A stretch of 64,000 nt of DNA from Lonicera japonica (GCA_021464415.1 CM038468.1:31918969-31982968), one strand, 5' to 3'; positions 1 to 11,401 are shown, numbered from the stretch's first letter. Translations and numbers: made by a program. Notes: generated by a model from the sequence alone, not told the origin.

Positions 1-419
1 CTTTTGTGCGAGACTTGTTTTCCCGTATTAGTGCACAACTCTATCACCATCCAGAAGAATGAACAAACAAAACTCTTGTCCTTTTGAACTGTGCAAGTCT
101 GAAAGCATTTCAAATTGTGAGAACATATTGGTACATTCAATCATTTTGCAGTCCAGGGCAATTAAAAACATTGAGGGTGCTTTGGGTCACACTTGTATTC
201 CACTGGGGCAAAGATACAAATTTTTCACCCTTTTGGGTGCTTGATTGCATAAATGTTCTAAGGGATCAATTTCCAATTATGGCCTACAAAGTACTTTTTA
301 CAGCAATGTTTTCTCTTTTCCATTGACTCGAAAACCGAGTTGTAATGGAAAACAATTCCTCAGAAATTCAATGCAATCAAACACTACTACAGCCCAATGT
401 GGAATTGTGGCCATTTCCC

Positions 420-471
420 AGTGGAAATAAGTATAAAATGCTTTGGAACATTCAATGCAGATCTGCAGTCT
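420..471 (-). pseudogene. G0 putative exon (KAFYTYF module)
   Basis: A short minus-strand segment follows a good splice acceptor (TTTCCTCAG). It reads RLQICIECSKAFYTYFH and ends in the KAFYTYF signature that recurs in GA exons at 12125-12221 and 14330-14380. I infer that it is a diverged copy of the same exon, in a gene running right to left and off the left edge. No donor is clear. The flanks (1-419 and 472-900) resemble the intron sequence of the GA modules and hold no other recognisable gene. Confidence 0.3.
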
Positions 472-1540
472 CTGAGGAAAGACAAGTAATAATAAACATA
501 TCAATCCTAATTCTAACCATACAAAAAATTACATAAATGTCTCTGATTTTCTAAAACAAATCGAAACATTAAGAAACATAAACTACCTCAAGAACAATCA
601 AATACTAACACCATAACACCCAAGCATCCTAAATCTAACTATACTAATACTAGTTAATACAACAGTAAAAAAGGGGGGAATACTTAAACACACTAAATCA
701 ACTCAAAGAAATAACCTTAATAATAGTCAAATACTACTGACATTCTTGATCAATGAAATGAACATAATAAACACACATTATGAAAATGGAAAAACAGAAA
801 TTACTTCACATTAACCCCAAAACTGATACCCATTCATGTTTGCAATTGAATAGACAGATATTCAAAAGACAAGAAAGCATGAAAAAAAGAAGCAAATCCT
901 TATTGAAAATTGTTGATTCCGAGTAGGAAATAGATGATGTTTTTTTTAGTACCCCCTTTTCTAAGAGATCAAATGCGTATCAACTGCATATTTATGGTTC
1001 CCCAAAGAATTGATGTGAAATCAGCAACCAAAAATCCTACTCACCGGATGATCGTTTGTGCTTTCTCAAACTGCGCAAACCTCAATGCACATCAATTGAA
1101 TAGCGTATTGGCACATACAATCTCTTGGCAGCAATTTAAAACATCTACCACAATTTCCTTCGATTCCAAAGAAAGACATTAAGGGCATGTTTGGATTACA
1201 CTTGTTTTCCGTGGAATATGCCCTGGACTCTAGATATTTCATCTCTTGCGGTGTTTGATTACATTAATTGAATAAAAAAAAAAACCTCTACCCTAAGTTT
1301 TTGTTTTCTGCTAAGAAACAACATCAAGGAACTCAATTCCCTCCCCTATAAACCCAAACCATGTGAATCTGGAAAATGGGGATAAATTAGGGTGTGTTTG
1401 ATTGGTTAACATGATAAAGAATTGAATTCCTTAGAATTGTTTTATCAATTCCACTGAAAAGAAAATGATTAGGTCCTTTAACAGGAAAATAAGGGATCAA
1501 GGGTATTCTCTCATGGAAAAGAAATACAATCAAACACCAC

Positions 1541-1890
1541 TCGTTTGATTCGGGTATTAAAAAGTGGGAGATTATTAATACCACTTTTTTTATAATACCT
1601 TGGATTCGCAAATACTAATACCGGTACTAACTTAATACCACTCTTTGTGCTATAATTTAATACCAGGGGGGAGGTGGTATTGTTTATCCAATTAAGAAAA
1701 AGGAACCATATTTTCAAAAATGCTTACTAGTATAATATTTTCAAAAATGGTTAGTCCAAAATATAATCTCGTAAATTACAGACTAAACATGGTAAATATC
1801 AGCATACTATTAATACTTAGAGGGTATTGGTATTAAATTAATACCAGGATTAATATAAAACTCTTTAATCCCTGGAGGCCTAGTTTATAA
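1541..1890. mobile_element. AT-rich insertion with inverted GGTATTAA/TTAATACC motifs
   Basis: This stretch interrupts sequence that is continuous in the homologous GA modules (compare about 12050-12125). It is full of GGTATTA and TAATACC words in both orientations, so it can fold on itself. The edges look like a MITE, but I could not fix a TSD or a clean terminal inverted repeat. Family unassigned. Confidence 0.35.
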
Positions 1891-1895
1891 AACTC

Positions 1896-1951
1896 TTTGG
1901 TAGTGTTTGTAGGTGTGCAGTCAGTGTGCATGTAACAAAATATTTAACTAC
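1896..1951 (-). pseudogene. G0 putative internal exon
   Basis: After the acceptor GATGTTTTCAG this segment aligns with the GA exon at 12125-12221 over the stretch encoding ...THLQTLP/LPPTITT. A deletion near its 5' end shifts the frame, and the 3' part is cut by the insertion at 1541-1890. It lies downstream of the G0 first exon (2366-2415). Probably a decayed exon of the same gene family. Confidence 0.3.
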
Positions 1952-2365
1952 CTGAAAACATCGAAAGCATTTGATACGTTAGAGATAACAGCATCTCAAG
2001 CATTCATATATGACTCACAAGTAACAGCAAACACAAACTTCCAGTCTATCTATATACATGGGCATTGGAATTTGTGCGCGTTCATAAAAAATTGAGAGTT
2101 ATTATGCAAAATCAACATTATTAACACACAGGAACCCTAACTCTAACTATACTAATTAATATAAATAGTACGAATGGGTTGAAAACCTAACAACATCAAG
2201 AAGAAACATAAATTACTTCCTAAAAATGCAAGCAAATCACTATACAAATGATCATTATCAAAACAGTAATTAAATCAACTGAAAGAAACATGAATTGAAT
2301 TGAACAAAAAAGCCAACTTCAAAAAGAGAAAAGGCGGGAAATTAATTAATTAGTAACAAACTCAC

Positions 2366-2415
2366 CGGTTAACAGGTTCTACCGGTGACAATTTCACCTC
2401 CTCCTTCTTCAACAT
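2366..2415 (-). CDS. G0 putative first exon (MLKKEEVKLSPVEPVNR)
   Basis: The first ATG after a pyrimidine/AG-rich leader opens a 50-nt exon, MLKKEEVKLSPVEPVNR, which ends at a near-consensus donor (CG/GTGAGT). The sequence further upstream (2416-2560) looks like a plant 5' leader, with no in-frame ATG before this one. It heads a minus-strand gene whose later exons (1896-1951, 420-471) belong to the same exon family as GA. The function is unknown. The start and donor are what I see; the gene model is inference. Confidence 0.4.
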
Positions 2416-4013
2416 ACCTTGGGAACAAGTTGTCGTTGCCGGTATTTTCCCTTTGCTTTGCCGCCTCACTGCCTTTTATCTCTCAATTTCACTTCACTTC
2501 TCTTCTTTTCTTAATTAATTAATATTCTATTTATTAAAAAAGAAAATGGTAAATAAAAAACGCGGCAACTTTTTGGTAGTCCTAAATATCTTATCAATTG
2601 GACCATATAAATGGGCTCGAGTCCAAAATTGGTCCAATATAAATATACTTTCTATGTTTAAATTTTGGGTCATTTTTTATTATTATTTTTTGGTTTTGGT
2701 TTGGGTTTAGTGGTTTGGTTCGTATGGACGTAGTCTTTGTTCATGTTTAATTTTGAGTTTAAATTGTTGTATTATAATACCTGCCAAGCTTACAAATATT
2801 GTTTTTACGTATTCTTAAGGAGCCTGGCTAAGTGCTCGAACATGGCCCAAATTTTAATTCACTCTTGAAATCTTGTTCCCAATCGATTCAGCTCGAAATG
2901 TTATGTGCTGAATCGGAGAGCTTTGGGCTTACTTGGCCCAAATTAACAGGCTTACTTTTGGGTTATCTCATCAAATTACTAATTTCTTTTTATAACTTTT
3001 CATAAAAATTGTTAGTATTTTCAATTTTTAATCAACGGGCCCTTATTTACTTCTAAAACATAAAATTAATCATCTCCTATACACTAATGAGCAAAAAGAT
3101 TTAAATCTCAAGAATAAAAGAAATAATAGATTGAATTGTTGAGATTAGGGGCGTTTTCGATTTCGGTGGTCATGAAAATTAGGAGACCCAAACTCAAACT
3201 GAAACCGAAATTTGAAAGTTCGGTTTTAGTTTCTAAATTTTCCCAACCCAAACCCGAACTAGACCTTTCGGTTTAGTTTTATTTACTTTTTATATAATTT
3301 TTTTAACAAAAAATAAATTGTAAAGCAACACTTATTTTGGTAAAAAAAATAAAAAATTAACTTTATGCTCGCTCCTACTTATTTTAGAAAGAAAAGAATA
3401 CAAACTCTTACATTTATAATATAACTCAAAGAGTCAAGTTTTCACACCCCAAATTTAAAAGTTCGGTTTCAATTTCTAAATTTTCGAGTCATGTATGCAA
3501 TAATTCGGTTTCGAACTGGTACATACCCCAAACCCAAACCATACGAATTCAGCTTCAGTTTGGTAATTTTTTTTCAATTCAGTTTTTAATAGATCGGTAG
3601 GACTCGGTCATTCAATTTTTGGGTTCACCACAACACCCCTAACTAAAATCACTAAATTGTTTTTTTAACAATAGATCGTATCTTTAGCACATGTTACCAC
3701 TAATATACTCGTACCCAAAACAATGGAAAAACATTAATATACACCCTCTTCAGTTCAATCTTCATTTTTCTTTTGGCAATTTTATAATGATATTTGCATC
3801 GACACCTAATTAATAAAAATGATATGCCGCTGAATAAATTTTTATTACTAAAACTGGATTAAATTTGCCTTAACGTTGAATTTCCTTGCTGTTTCACAAT
3901 AGGTACAAAATATTTTCACCCCTTCAGCATTGAAAACAAAAATTCTCAGATAAACACGTATATGGGCCAACCAACAAACGCCACTCTCATTAGCCTTGTG
4001 AATAAACTTTTGA
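2416..4013. other. Intergenic DNA between G0 and GA, with a hAT-like insertion
   Basis: No gene is seen. A segment at about 3148-3640 begins TAGGGGCGTTTTCG and ends ACACCCCTAA, so its ends are roughly inverted, and it contains repeated TTCGGTTT words in both orientations. That is the style of TTCGGTT-rich hAT MITEs in plants. It has no equivalent at this point in copy B. No 8-bp TSD could be found, so the family call is tentative. Confidence 0.35.
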
Positions 4014-4155
4014 CTACTTGGATATTATGGGTGACCTCTTTCCCTTAGACGGGGAGCCTGACGAGCAATGGAAGATATCTGAGCAGTAAGAGGTTTTGGT
4101 ATATCTTATGCAATCGAGATATATTGCCTCGGCGAAATTCCATGTCGGGTAAGTT
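4014..4155 (-). pseudogene. GA terminal exon, degenerate
   Basis: This is the counterpart of GB 29237-29425 and shares VGTYPTWNFAEAI and SGSP.KGKRSPII. Relative to GB it has a 4-bp insertion after FAEA and a nearby deletion that remove the middle of the peptide. The splice acceptor CAG is replaced by GCGG, and a stop appears at 4014-4016. GA therefore probably cannot make the C-terminus that GB can. Product unknown. Confidence 0.5.
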
Positions 4156-4265
4156 CCGACCCGCACAAGATAATACAACCACTGATATCTATTATATTAT
4201 AAATGATTACAAAACAACCCATATCTATTAATAGTAGCGGTGGTAGTAGTAGTAGTGGTTAGTAC

Positions 4266-4397
4266 CTTTAGAACTTTTCCACGCCGTCGCTCCAGAGCAG
4301 CATCTGAGGAAGAAGACTCAGTTTGACGTACTCTTCCAAGTGTGGGACTCAACCTTCCACGTTGTCTGAAGTATCCAGATATCCAACGAACAGCGTG
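4266..4397 (-). CDS. GA exon a (Arg/Ser-rich, HAVRWISGYFRQRG)
   Basis: An open 44-codon exon lies between the acceptor TTTGGCAG and the donor AAG/GTACT. It begins HAVRWISGYFRQRGRLSP and continues with LGRV, a Ser run and ALERRRGK. It resembles exon d (5495-5590: RAAIRRYRHRQQHGRSSPSLERV), so the two look like an ancient internal duplication. The copy-B counterpart is open too (29528-29659). Strongly basic with a Ser/Glu tail; I do not recognise the family. Confidence 0.5.
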
Positions 4398-4636
4398 CTG
4401 CCAAATGAGAACACAATGTTAAAGCAGCTGTGCATATTTGTGTGTCAGAGAGAGAGAGAGTAGTAAATAATTATCTTGACTGAGTTTACCATACTTAGAA
4501 CATCATTACATAGGCCCAATAGGCAGCTTAATACCTTGATTTGTTCTATAGTATAATTTACATGGGCCAACAGTTTCACTGGGATTTAAAGACAGAAACT
4601 CGATATATATATATATAGAGAGAGAATTAATTGCAC

Positions 4637-4814
4637 TTCTGAGTGGGGATTTGGGGTTGGCGACTAGGGATTCGAGGGCCATGACTTGGGTCCGGAGAAG
4701 GTTAACTTTTTCAGCTAAGTCCAAACTTCTGCCGAAAAGACTTCGAGGTTCAATTGTAGTAGTTACCCTCAATCTGATTAATTCAGCTACTATGTTAGGA
4801 AATGTTGGTGCTTC
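4637..4814 (-). CDS. GA exon b (leucine/valine heptad, coiled-coil-like)
   Basis: An open exon follows the acceptor TTCTGGCAG and ends before GTGCAA. It starts EAPTFPNIVAELIRLRV and contains LAEKVNLLRTQVMALESLV, a run with hydrophobic residues at heptad spacing that suggests a short coiled coil. In copy B (29953-30129) the same exon lacks one base near its 3' end, which changes the last residues. It pairs with exon c as the second member of a repeated exon couple. Confidence 0.5.
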
Positions 4815-4959
4815 CTGCCAGAATAAGAAGCCAAGTCAATAAAGTACTACAATACATATGCGAACTCAAAAATAACACTAGTAGTTCCCTTTGTCATCAA
4901 CATCCTATATTAAAAATAAAAAAAGCCATATACGCAGAGTAATTGTAAAAATATGTCAC

Positions 4960-5232
4960 CTCGTAGCTTACTGTTGTCTTAGATAGGTCAAGCGCTTGGT
5001 AAACGAGGCCATTGACTTCAGCTAGGAGAAGGTCAACTTCCTCAAATAGCATCAATTGATCCGCGTAAATTTCATCAAATAAATTCAGGATTCCCACACA
5101 ATCCTCCTCCTGAAATTGCTTAGACGTGGACAATTCACTTACATGAGCTTTTCCCTTCCTTAGATAGCGTTGGTGTGCAGTTTCAGATTCCTTTTCTGCC
5201 CGGCCAGACTTTGGTGCTTCTTGCTCCTGCTC
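4960..5232 (-). CDS. GA exon c (acidic linker plus heptad segment)
   Basis: This is the largest GA exon: 91 codons, fully open, with donor GAG/GTGACA. It opens EQEQEAPKSGRAEKESE, a charged, probably disordered linker, and ends in EIYADQLMLFEEVDLLLAEV and further heptads. The copy-B exon at 30282-30554 has exactly the same length (273 bp) and stays open with scattered replacements, which supports real coding sequence. The charged start echoes the acidic exons of modules U1-U3. Function unknown. Confidence 0.6.
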
Positions 5233-5494
5233 CTGTCGCTCCTTCAAGCGAGGTATGCACAAAATAGTTTTCCTTTCTTTTTCCTCTTTATATTCAAAAG
5301 AATCAACAAAACAACTTTCGTTCTTGGTTGGTTTTATGCACACAAATAGTGGCCATTTTGTCATCATCAATATATCTTGTTATGTTAGCTTCCATTCTTT
5401 TGAGCACACCAGCCATGATCCAACAAATGGCACTCTCACCAGCCATTATAATTACAACAAACAAATCCCAGATAGATCTATAAATAAATAATAC

Positions 5495-5590
5495 CTCCGG
5501 CCTTTCATCTTCATCTTTGGCTACTCTTTCAAGTGAGGGACTAGACCTTCCATGCTGTTGACGGTGTCGATATCTCCGAATGGCAGCACG
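5495..5590 (-). CDS. GA exon d (RAAIRRYRHRQQHGRSSP)
   Basis: A 32-codon exon between the acceptor TTGAGCAG and the donor GAG/GTATTA encodes a basic start (RAAIRRYRHRQQHGR), SSPSLERV and an acidic tail (KDEDERPE). It is related to exon a. In copy B (30854-30949) the reading frame is kept but the acceptor reads CAA instead of CAG. Confidence 0.55.
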
Positions 5591-5851
5591 CTGCTCAAAT
5601 CAGAACATTTATTTGATTGAAGGCCTCTCATAAAATTAATTTACAAACACACACACACACACACAGAGATACACATATATAATCAATGAGTTTTATCCAT
5701 TCTTTAATTTCACTAAGCATGGACCCACTAGGTAGCTTATTAAGTTTAGTTCTATAAAGTATAATTTGCAGCTCAACTTATTTTATTCATTTGCCAACTA
5801 TTAGCATTTAAGATTAGAAATTGGAAAAACCAAAAGGGAAAGCAAGTATAC

Positions 5852-5945
5852 GTGGGCTGCGCTGGGAAATTACAATTCTTGATTGGAATCTGATTGCAAC
5901 TGTGAGCTGAGAAATTCGAGAGCCGAGCTGGGTAAGTTTGTGCCA
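5852..5945 (-). CDS. GA exon e (WHKLTQLGSRISQLTVAI)
   Basis: A 94-bp exon follows the acceptor CTTGCAG and precedes the donor GTATAC. It reads WHKLTQLGSRISQLTVAI and continues with alternating hydrophobic and basic residues, compatible with a short amphipathic helix. The copy-B version (31195-31288) stays open but its donor has changed from GT to TT. Confidence 0.5.
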
Positions 5946-6047
5946 CTGCAAGAATAAAGAGCCAATTCAATAAAAACAAGTTCAAGGTAGTATATCAACA
6001 TTTTGATCATCCAAAAATTAGCTAAAAGTAGACGATATTACACAGAC

Positions 6048-6203
6048 CAGGTATCTGGATCGAGATCTAGGGCAAGATTTGAGGTCATCAATTTTGCACT
6101 TGAGGATATCGACTTGGGAGCTGAGCTCATTGACTTCGGCTCTGAGATATTTAACTTCATAAGCTCTATCCGGTATCGACTTGGGATCAAACTTTTCCTT
6201 CTC
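6048..6203 (-). CDS. GA exon f (bZIP-like or coiled-coil segment)
   Basis: A 52-codon open exon starts EKEKFDPKSIPDRAYEVKYL and continues AEVNELSSQVDILKCKIDDL, then an Arg/Ser-rich end (PRSRSRY). Hydrophobic residues at heptad positions predict a coiled coil. The DPK start followed by a heptad run recalls plant bZIP zippers, but the basic DNA-binding region (N-x7-R) is missing, so I do not call it bZIP. Flanks are a CAG acceptor and CTG/GTCTGT donor. Copy B (31376-31531) is the same length and open. Confidence 0.6.
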
Positions 6204-7248
6204 CTGCTTCAAGAAAAAAATAAAAAAGGTATTCTGTCAACTTCAACACAAGCTCAGGTTCAGTCGGTTTTCCTTTCCTTTCCTCCCTCTATATATTAAC
6301 AAAGAAAACTGGCACTATCTTTCCTTAGCTCCCTCATATGTGCAATAACTCATTTTTAATTTCATTTTTAACATTTGTATTACTTGATGATACAACATCA
6401 TCAGAAAGAATCAACAAACAATTTTGAAATAGGTAGTTAACAGATCCTACTCACCGAATATAGGATATAGAAAGGCAACAATGCAAATCATCGCTCACTT
6501 GTCTTTTTGTTTCTTTCAAATTGTGCTCTACCCATTATACACTGAGCATAATCGCACATTACAACATTTGGATGACGGCTTGCAGTTCAGGCCATCAAAA
6601 AAATTGTAATCTGAATTTCCATTATGCTAGAAATATTAAAGATGCATTTGATTACACTTGATTCCATAGAAAACACCCAGGAATCCGTATTTTTCATCTT
6701 CTGTGGTGTTTGATTGCGTAAAGTTTTCGAGAAATCAATTTCCGTTCTACAACTTTTTGTAGAATAATTTCTCTTTTCTCTTAAAATCCAAAAACCATCT
6801 CTCCACCCTAAATTTTTGTATTCTGTGTATAACAATTCCAAGGGACTCAATTTACAAAGTGTACGCAAAAACCAGGATCACCTTAAAGGGAATGAATAGG
6901 GAAAATGGGGATGAAACACGGTGCAATTTCATTGGTTAACATCATAAAGAATTGAATTCCTTCCGCGGCCGGGTATGAGTCTCACTTCCAATGTGGTGCA
7001 AGGGACAACTCTATAGAAGACCAAAAAAAAAAAATCCTTGGAATTGTTTTACATTGATAAAAGACTTGGTGAAACCAAAAGTTTAGGGGGAGGTGGTTTA
7101 TCAAGTGCATGGAAAAGAAAATAATTTGATTACAACAACTAGCACCAAGGGAAATTGTTTTCTTAAAAAACTAATACAATCAAAGACAACTAAAGATGGA
7201 AAGAAAGAGATATTGGGCATTTCTCACGGATATGAAGTACAACCAAAC

Positions 7249-7342
7249 TCTTAGAGCTTTTCTAAGCAAGCATACAATGCTTCGCAAGTGTTTGTAGGTG
7301 TCAATTCAATGTGCACATAGTCTTCGGCAAAGAAATAATTGC
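7249..7342 (-). pseudogene. GA module U0, KAFYTYF-type exon with frame break
   Basis: An acceptor GGCATTTTCAG leads into a segment related to the U2 exon at 12125-12221 (here IELTPTNTCEALYACLE). A small length difference near the start puts a stop (TAA) in the conserved frame, so this copy is probably dead. The equivalent in copy B (near 32580) is truncated. Confidence 0.4.
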
Positions 7343-8010
7343 CTGAAAATGCCAATAACATTTCATGAGTTAAAGCTAGAAAACACCTACAATTACAAAC
7401 GGAACAACTGGAAAATATATCTGTGCAAGTTTGTGCAAATAATTCAAAATTTTGGGATATTATAGAGTATTCATAAGTCAATCTTTCTTTAAGTACTAAT
7501 TAGTAACTCAGTTGATACTTCCCCTAATAACCAAACAAGGCTTAGTTCATACAAAACTTTTAATAAGGCCATTTTCACTAAATAGTTTGTAACTTTCTGA
7601 ACCCAATGGGCCCAACTTATAATCAATAGAAAACACAAGAAAGGGGATAAATTAACATGCTAAATAATCCCCCGAGTCATAATATTGTTCAATTCAATAT
7701 GTTAAAATGAAAAACATGAAAGAAGTCACAATAATGAACCGTTCGTCAATGAAACTCAGAATATGCAATTACTTCAGCTTTAGCAAAAATCCATATGCGA
7801 TCCAATGACTGTTTTCCCACAAGCAGGGATGGTCATATTGGGTTTCGGTGTGCTCATGTGTCCGCAATTAAAATGTAACACATCAATCAACCTGAAGAAA
7901 CATAAATTACTGTTTTATAAGGAGCAATGATGGTATGTGGCTCGTCTTCAACTCACATATGTAGTTCAAATTAGTACTTTTTTATTTCTTCCAGTGGAAT
8001 TACCTTTCTA

Positions 8011-8964
8011 CAGAGCCGTTCAGGTACGCACTAGTGCGTACGGTTTAGGGTTTTTCCGCTCAACTAACTCCTTTGTCCAAACACCTCACTGAAAAAAACA
8101 ATATCCTCTCTCAAATAATGTTGCTCCTTCCTCTTCCTCTCTTAGAAAACTTTCCTCTCTCTATTAGACCAAGCTCCGAGCCTCTGACCACGTTCCTCTC
8201 TCAACCAACCAAATCAACAAAGAGCTCGTTAAATCTGTAAATCTAGGGTTCTCAAACGAAACCACATTCCTCTCTCTCTACTCATGAAACACTTCTTAGT
8301 TTCATTTTTAAAGAAGAAAGATAGGGATGAACAATCTAGAAATAAAATCCTTGAGCAGTACTACTGTAGAAAAAGTCCAACAAAAAATTGAGTATTTGGC
8401 TAAGAAGAGAAAAAAAAAGAAGGGGAAAACAAGTTAAATCTTATAAGCTGAAACCACGTAATTTTACATCTAGAATTATTAATCAATTTCATAATCAATT
8501 GGTATATGATAAAAATTCTGGTATAAATAGTTGCTTCAAGTGAAACAATGAAAATATTAAGCAATAGCTGCTGCTTCAAGGCAGTACCCAGGTCAATACT
8601 AAATTATAGTCATATTTTGTTTTGGATTTATTATCTTGAGTTTGGTGAATATTGATTAAATTAACTACTGCCCCTCTTTTTTACCTCACAAATAAGCAAG
8701 TAAAACCTAAATTCGAAGCATGTAAAACCCACAAATAAGCAAATCAAACCCAAATTCAGTCAATGTCAAATCCATTGTAACAAAGCAGTAGATTGTAGAT
8801 GATGGAGGATTTGAGAGGGATGAAATCGCAGCTGGGAGATGAACGAGGTCGGAGCTTGGTCTGAGAGAGAGGGGAAGAGAAAGGAACAACGTTAACTTTA
8901 CATGGAATAGTTGAGCGGAAAAAACCCTAAACCGTACGCACTACTGCGTACCTGAATGGCTCTG
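8011..8964. mobile_element. Mutator-type MITE, copy A
   Basis: Long terminal inverted repeats, with an outer part of about 53 bp, begin CAGAGCC(G/A)TTCAGGTACGCA. The ends are flanked by a perfect 10-bp TSD, TACCTTTCTA (8001-8010 and 8965-8974). Long TIRs with a 9-11-bp TSD are the mark of Mutator-like elements. There is no transposase. Weaker inverted similarity (GACCAAGCTCCGA) continues inward. The same element sits at the same site in copy B, so it inserted before the segmental duplication. Confidence 0.85.
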
Positions 8965-9026
8965 TACCTTTCTATATATAAATTGCAACATATGTTAACT
9001 TTTGGATGAAAGACACGAAATCATAC

Positions 9027-9137
9027 CTTTGGAAAAAATGACTCGAAAAAATATCCCACAGAATCCAGATAGATTTGCCCTGTCAGCTTTTGATAAGTTT
9101 CTATCATCCTCCACAAACTTTCAGGAACATTGTCAGG
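9027..9137 (-). CDS. GA module U1 exon (PDNVPESLWRMIETYQKLTG)
   Basis: A 37-codon open exon lies between the acceptor TTTGGCAG and the donor CCAAAG/GTATGA. The reading starts PDNVPESLWRMIETYQKLTG and ends in a Phe-rich tail (YFFESFFPK). Copy B has the same exon (34254-34370) with a different tail. Sister copies in U2 and U3 are frame-broken or truncated. Family unknown. Confidence 0.5.
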
Positions 9138-9599
9138 CTGCCAAATCAGAACAAAGTACATTATTCTTCTTCAACCACTTTTCATACATTTGATTGAAGG
9201 GCATCCACCATGATTACAAAATGATTTGTTTGTGTGTTCATAGTAGGGGGGAGGGATTTGAGTCCCACACACTACTGGTGGGGCCAATTCTGTCTCGGAT
9301 CCCCTTGTTTAAATGGCAATAATTTGAGTAAACAAGAAAAATTAAAAGCAATAACAGGCTATGTCAATATGTTCCACCCTGAGTTTTTTTATATTGTTAC
9401 AGCTCATCTCATGGACCCAATAGGACCATCGAAATTGGAAGAAATGTATGCAATTGCTTCAGCTTTAACAAAATACAATAGGTGATCCAATGACTGTTTT
9501 TCCCACAAGAAGAGATGGGGAATAGTGGCTATTGGTGTGTGCTTAGCATTTTAAGCAAATTTACCAACAAAGATATGGGAGAGAGAAAAATAAAATTAC

Positions 9600-9707
9600 A
9601 GCTTTCCTATTACTAGGACCGGCTTTATTGCTTTCCAAGTCTTCTTCTTCTTCTTCTTCTTCTTCAATTTCAGAACAACCAACATTCCGTGCTTTCGCCT
9701 TCTCCTT
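9600..9707 (-). CDS. GA module U1 acidic exon
   Basis: A 36-codon exon is bounded by a TAG acceptor and a GTAATT donor. It reads KEKAKARNVGCSEI, then eight Glu, then DLESNKAGPSNRKA. The Glu run comes from a (GAA)8 triplet repeat (CTT on the plus strand, about 9641-9665) that is absent from the U2 version, so it expanded here. Likely a disordered acidic linker. Confidence 0.5.
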
Positions 9708-10172
9708 CTACAAGAATAAGGAACCAAGTGAAGAAAACTTGTTATTGCAAAACTTGGTTTTTCCCCAGTGGTTAGTGCATTCAACAGCCATGGGATACTT
9801 TTATGGTTTTATTCTATAGCCATTTTTCAATCAATCGCTTATATGGAAGCAGGATCAAATTGTGCTGTGTTAACGCATATTGGCACTTTAAAATCATTTT
9901 GGCAGAAGAATGCTTGCAGTCTGGGCCATCTAGAACTTGTACCTTGTTATCCTTGATGCTAAAAACATGGGCTAATAGTCATATGCGTAATTATGTAAAT
10001 ATTCTAATAAAGCAATATTGTTAAGCATCTTAAACCACAGTTATATTCACGGGTAAGAACATGCATCGAAGGGACTTATGCTTATTATTTAAGGGGGAAA
10101 AACACCTAAAGTAAACGTAATCTAGTTGATATGTATAAGACACTAAAGGACCTATAATCAAAGACTGACAAA

Positions 10173-10361
10173 TTTTTTTTTTTTATTACCATGGGTATCG
10201 GGGCCCCACCCCCACTAATCCTATGAGGCCCTAGTTGCTCGATCGGGAGACGCCCCTAGTGGCCCAGGCAAGGTTTCACGCAGTGGGGAATCGAACCTTA
10301 GACTGTGCGCTTACCCACACAATCCCAAATTCGACCTTACCGCTGTGGCAACCCCTTGGGT
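10173..10361 (-). mobile_element. tRNA-derived SINE
   Basis: Read on the minus strand it opens with an A-box-like GGGGTTGCCACAGCGG, carries a B box GGTTCGATTCC (10287-10297) and ends in an A-tail (the T run at 10173-10184). It is flanked by direct repeats of about 15 bp, TCAAAGACTgAcAAA (10158-10172) and TCAAAGACTcAtAAA (10362-10376), with two mismatches. These are the standard SINE hallmarks. It lies in module U1, in a part that copy B lacks. Confidence 0.85.
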
Positions 10362-10895
10362 TCAAAGACTCATAAATACTACATCAAAACAAGTTTACAT
10401 GCTAACTTTCTGAACCCAATGGACTAACTTATAATCAATACAAAACACAAGAAATTGTCAAAATAAATACATTAAATAAACCCCAATTTCAGAATATGGT
10501 TCAATTGAATACGTTGTAATGAAACACATGAAAACTAGTAACAATATTGAACATCGTTTGTCGATCAAACTCGGAATATGCAACTGCGTCAGCTTTAGGA
10601 AAAAACAATAGGTGATCCAATAACTATTTTCCCCACGAGCAGACAAGGGTCATGATGGGTCTCCGTGTGTGTTTGTGTCAGCAATTAAGCAATTAATATG
10701 TAACACATCAATCAAACCAAAGAGACATAAATTGCAGTTCCATCAGGAATGATGAGGTATGTGGTTTGTTGTCAACTCAATCATGTAGTTGAAATTATTA
10801 CTTCTTTGTATTTTATTTCTTGTAGTGGAATGCCCTTTCTAATATATAAACTGCAACATCTATTAACTTTTGGATAAAAGGACTCAAAATCATAC

Positions 10896-10995
10896 CTTTG
10901 GATTAAGAGACTCGGAATCTAGATCGCTTTGCCCTTGCAACTTTTCAAACCCTTAATTTCATCATCCTCAACAGACTTTTGGGAACATCATCAGG
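10896..10995 (-). pseudogene. GA module U2 PDDV exon, frameshifted
   Basis: This copy of the 9027-9137 exon keeps the GGCAG acceptor and the AAAG/GTATGA donor. After PDDVPKSLLRMMKLRV it runs into TGA because of small deletions, so it cannot encode the full module. Confidence 0.45.
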
Positions 10996-11401
10996 CTGCC
11001 ATATCAGAACGAATACATTATTCTCCTTTGACCACTTGTCATACATTTGATTGAAAGGTATCCACCAAGATTACAAACCAATCTATGTGTGTGTGTGTTC
11101 AGAGCTGCATTTTTTTTTGGTGGGTTGGGGGAGGGGGGGTTGTGCAGTGTAGATCCCATGCACTACTGGTGGGCCACTTCTGTCATCGGTTCCCCTTGTT
11201 TATCTAGTAGTAATTTGAGTAAACAAGAAAAGTGAAAGCTATAATGGCTATATCTATATGTTTTTCGCTGAGTTTTTTATTCTTGAACTTGATCTCATGG
11301 ACTCAATAGGACAAGCAGGGATGGATAATAGTGGCTATCGGTGTGTGCTAAGCATTTTAAGCAAATTTCGAAACAAAGATATGAACGAGAGAGAAAATTA
11401 C

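Noticed and set aside
6048..6203. bZIP transcription factor
   Set aside because: DPK plus heptads is suggestive, but there is no basic region with N-x7-R and the exon context is not that of bZIP genes.
8920..8932. AACCCTAAA as telomere-like repeat
   Set aside because: A single unit inside the MITE TIR, not an array.
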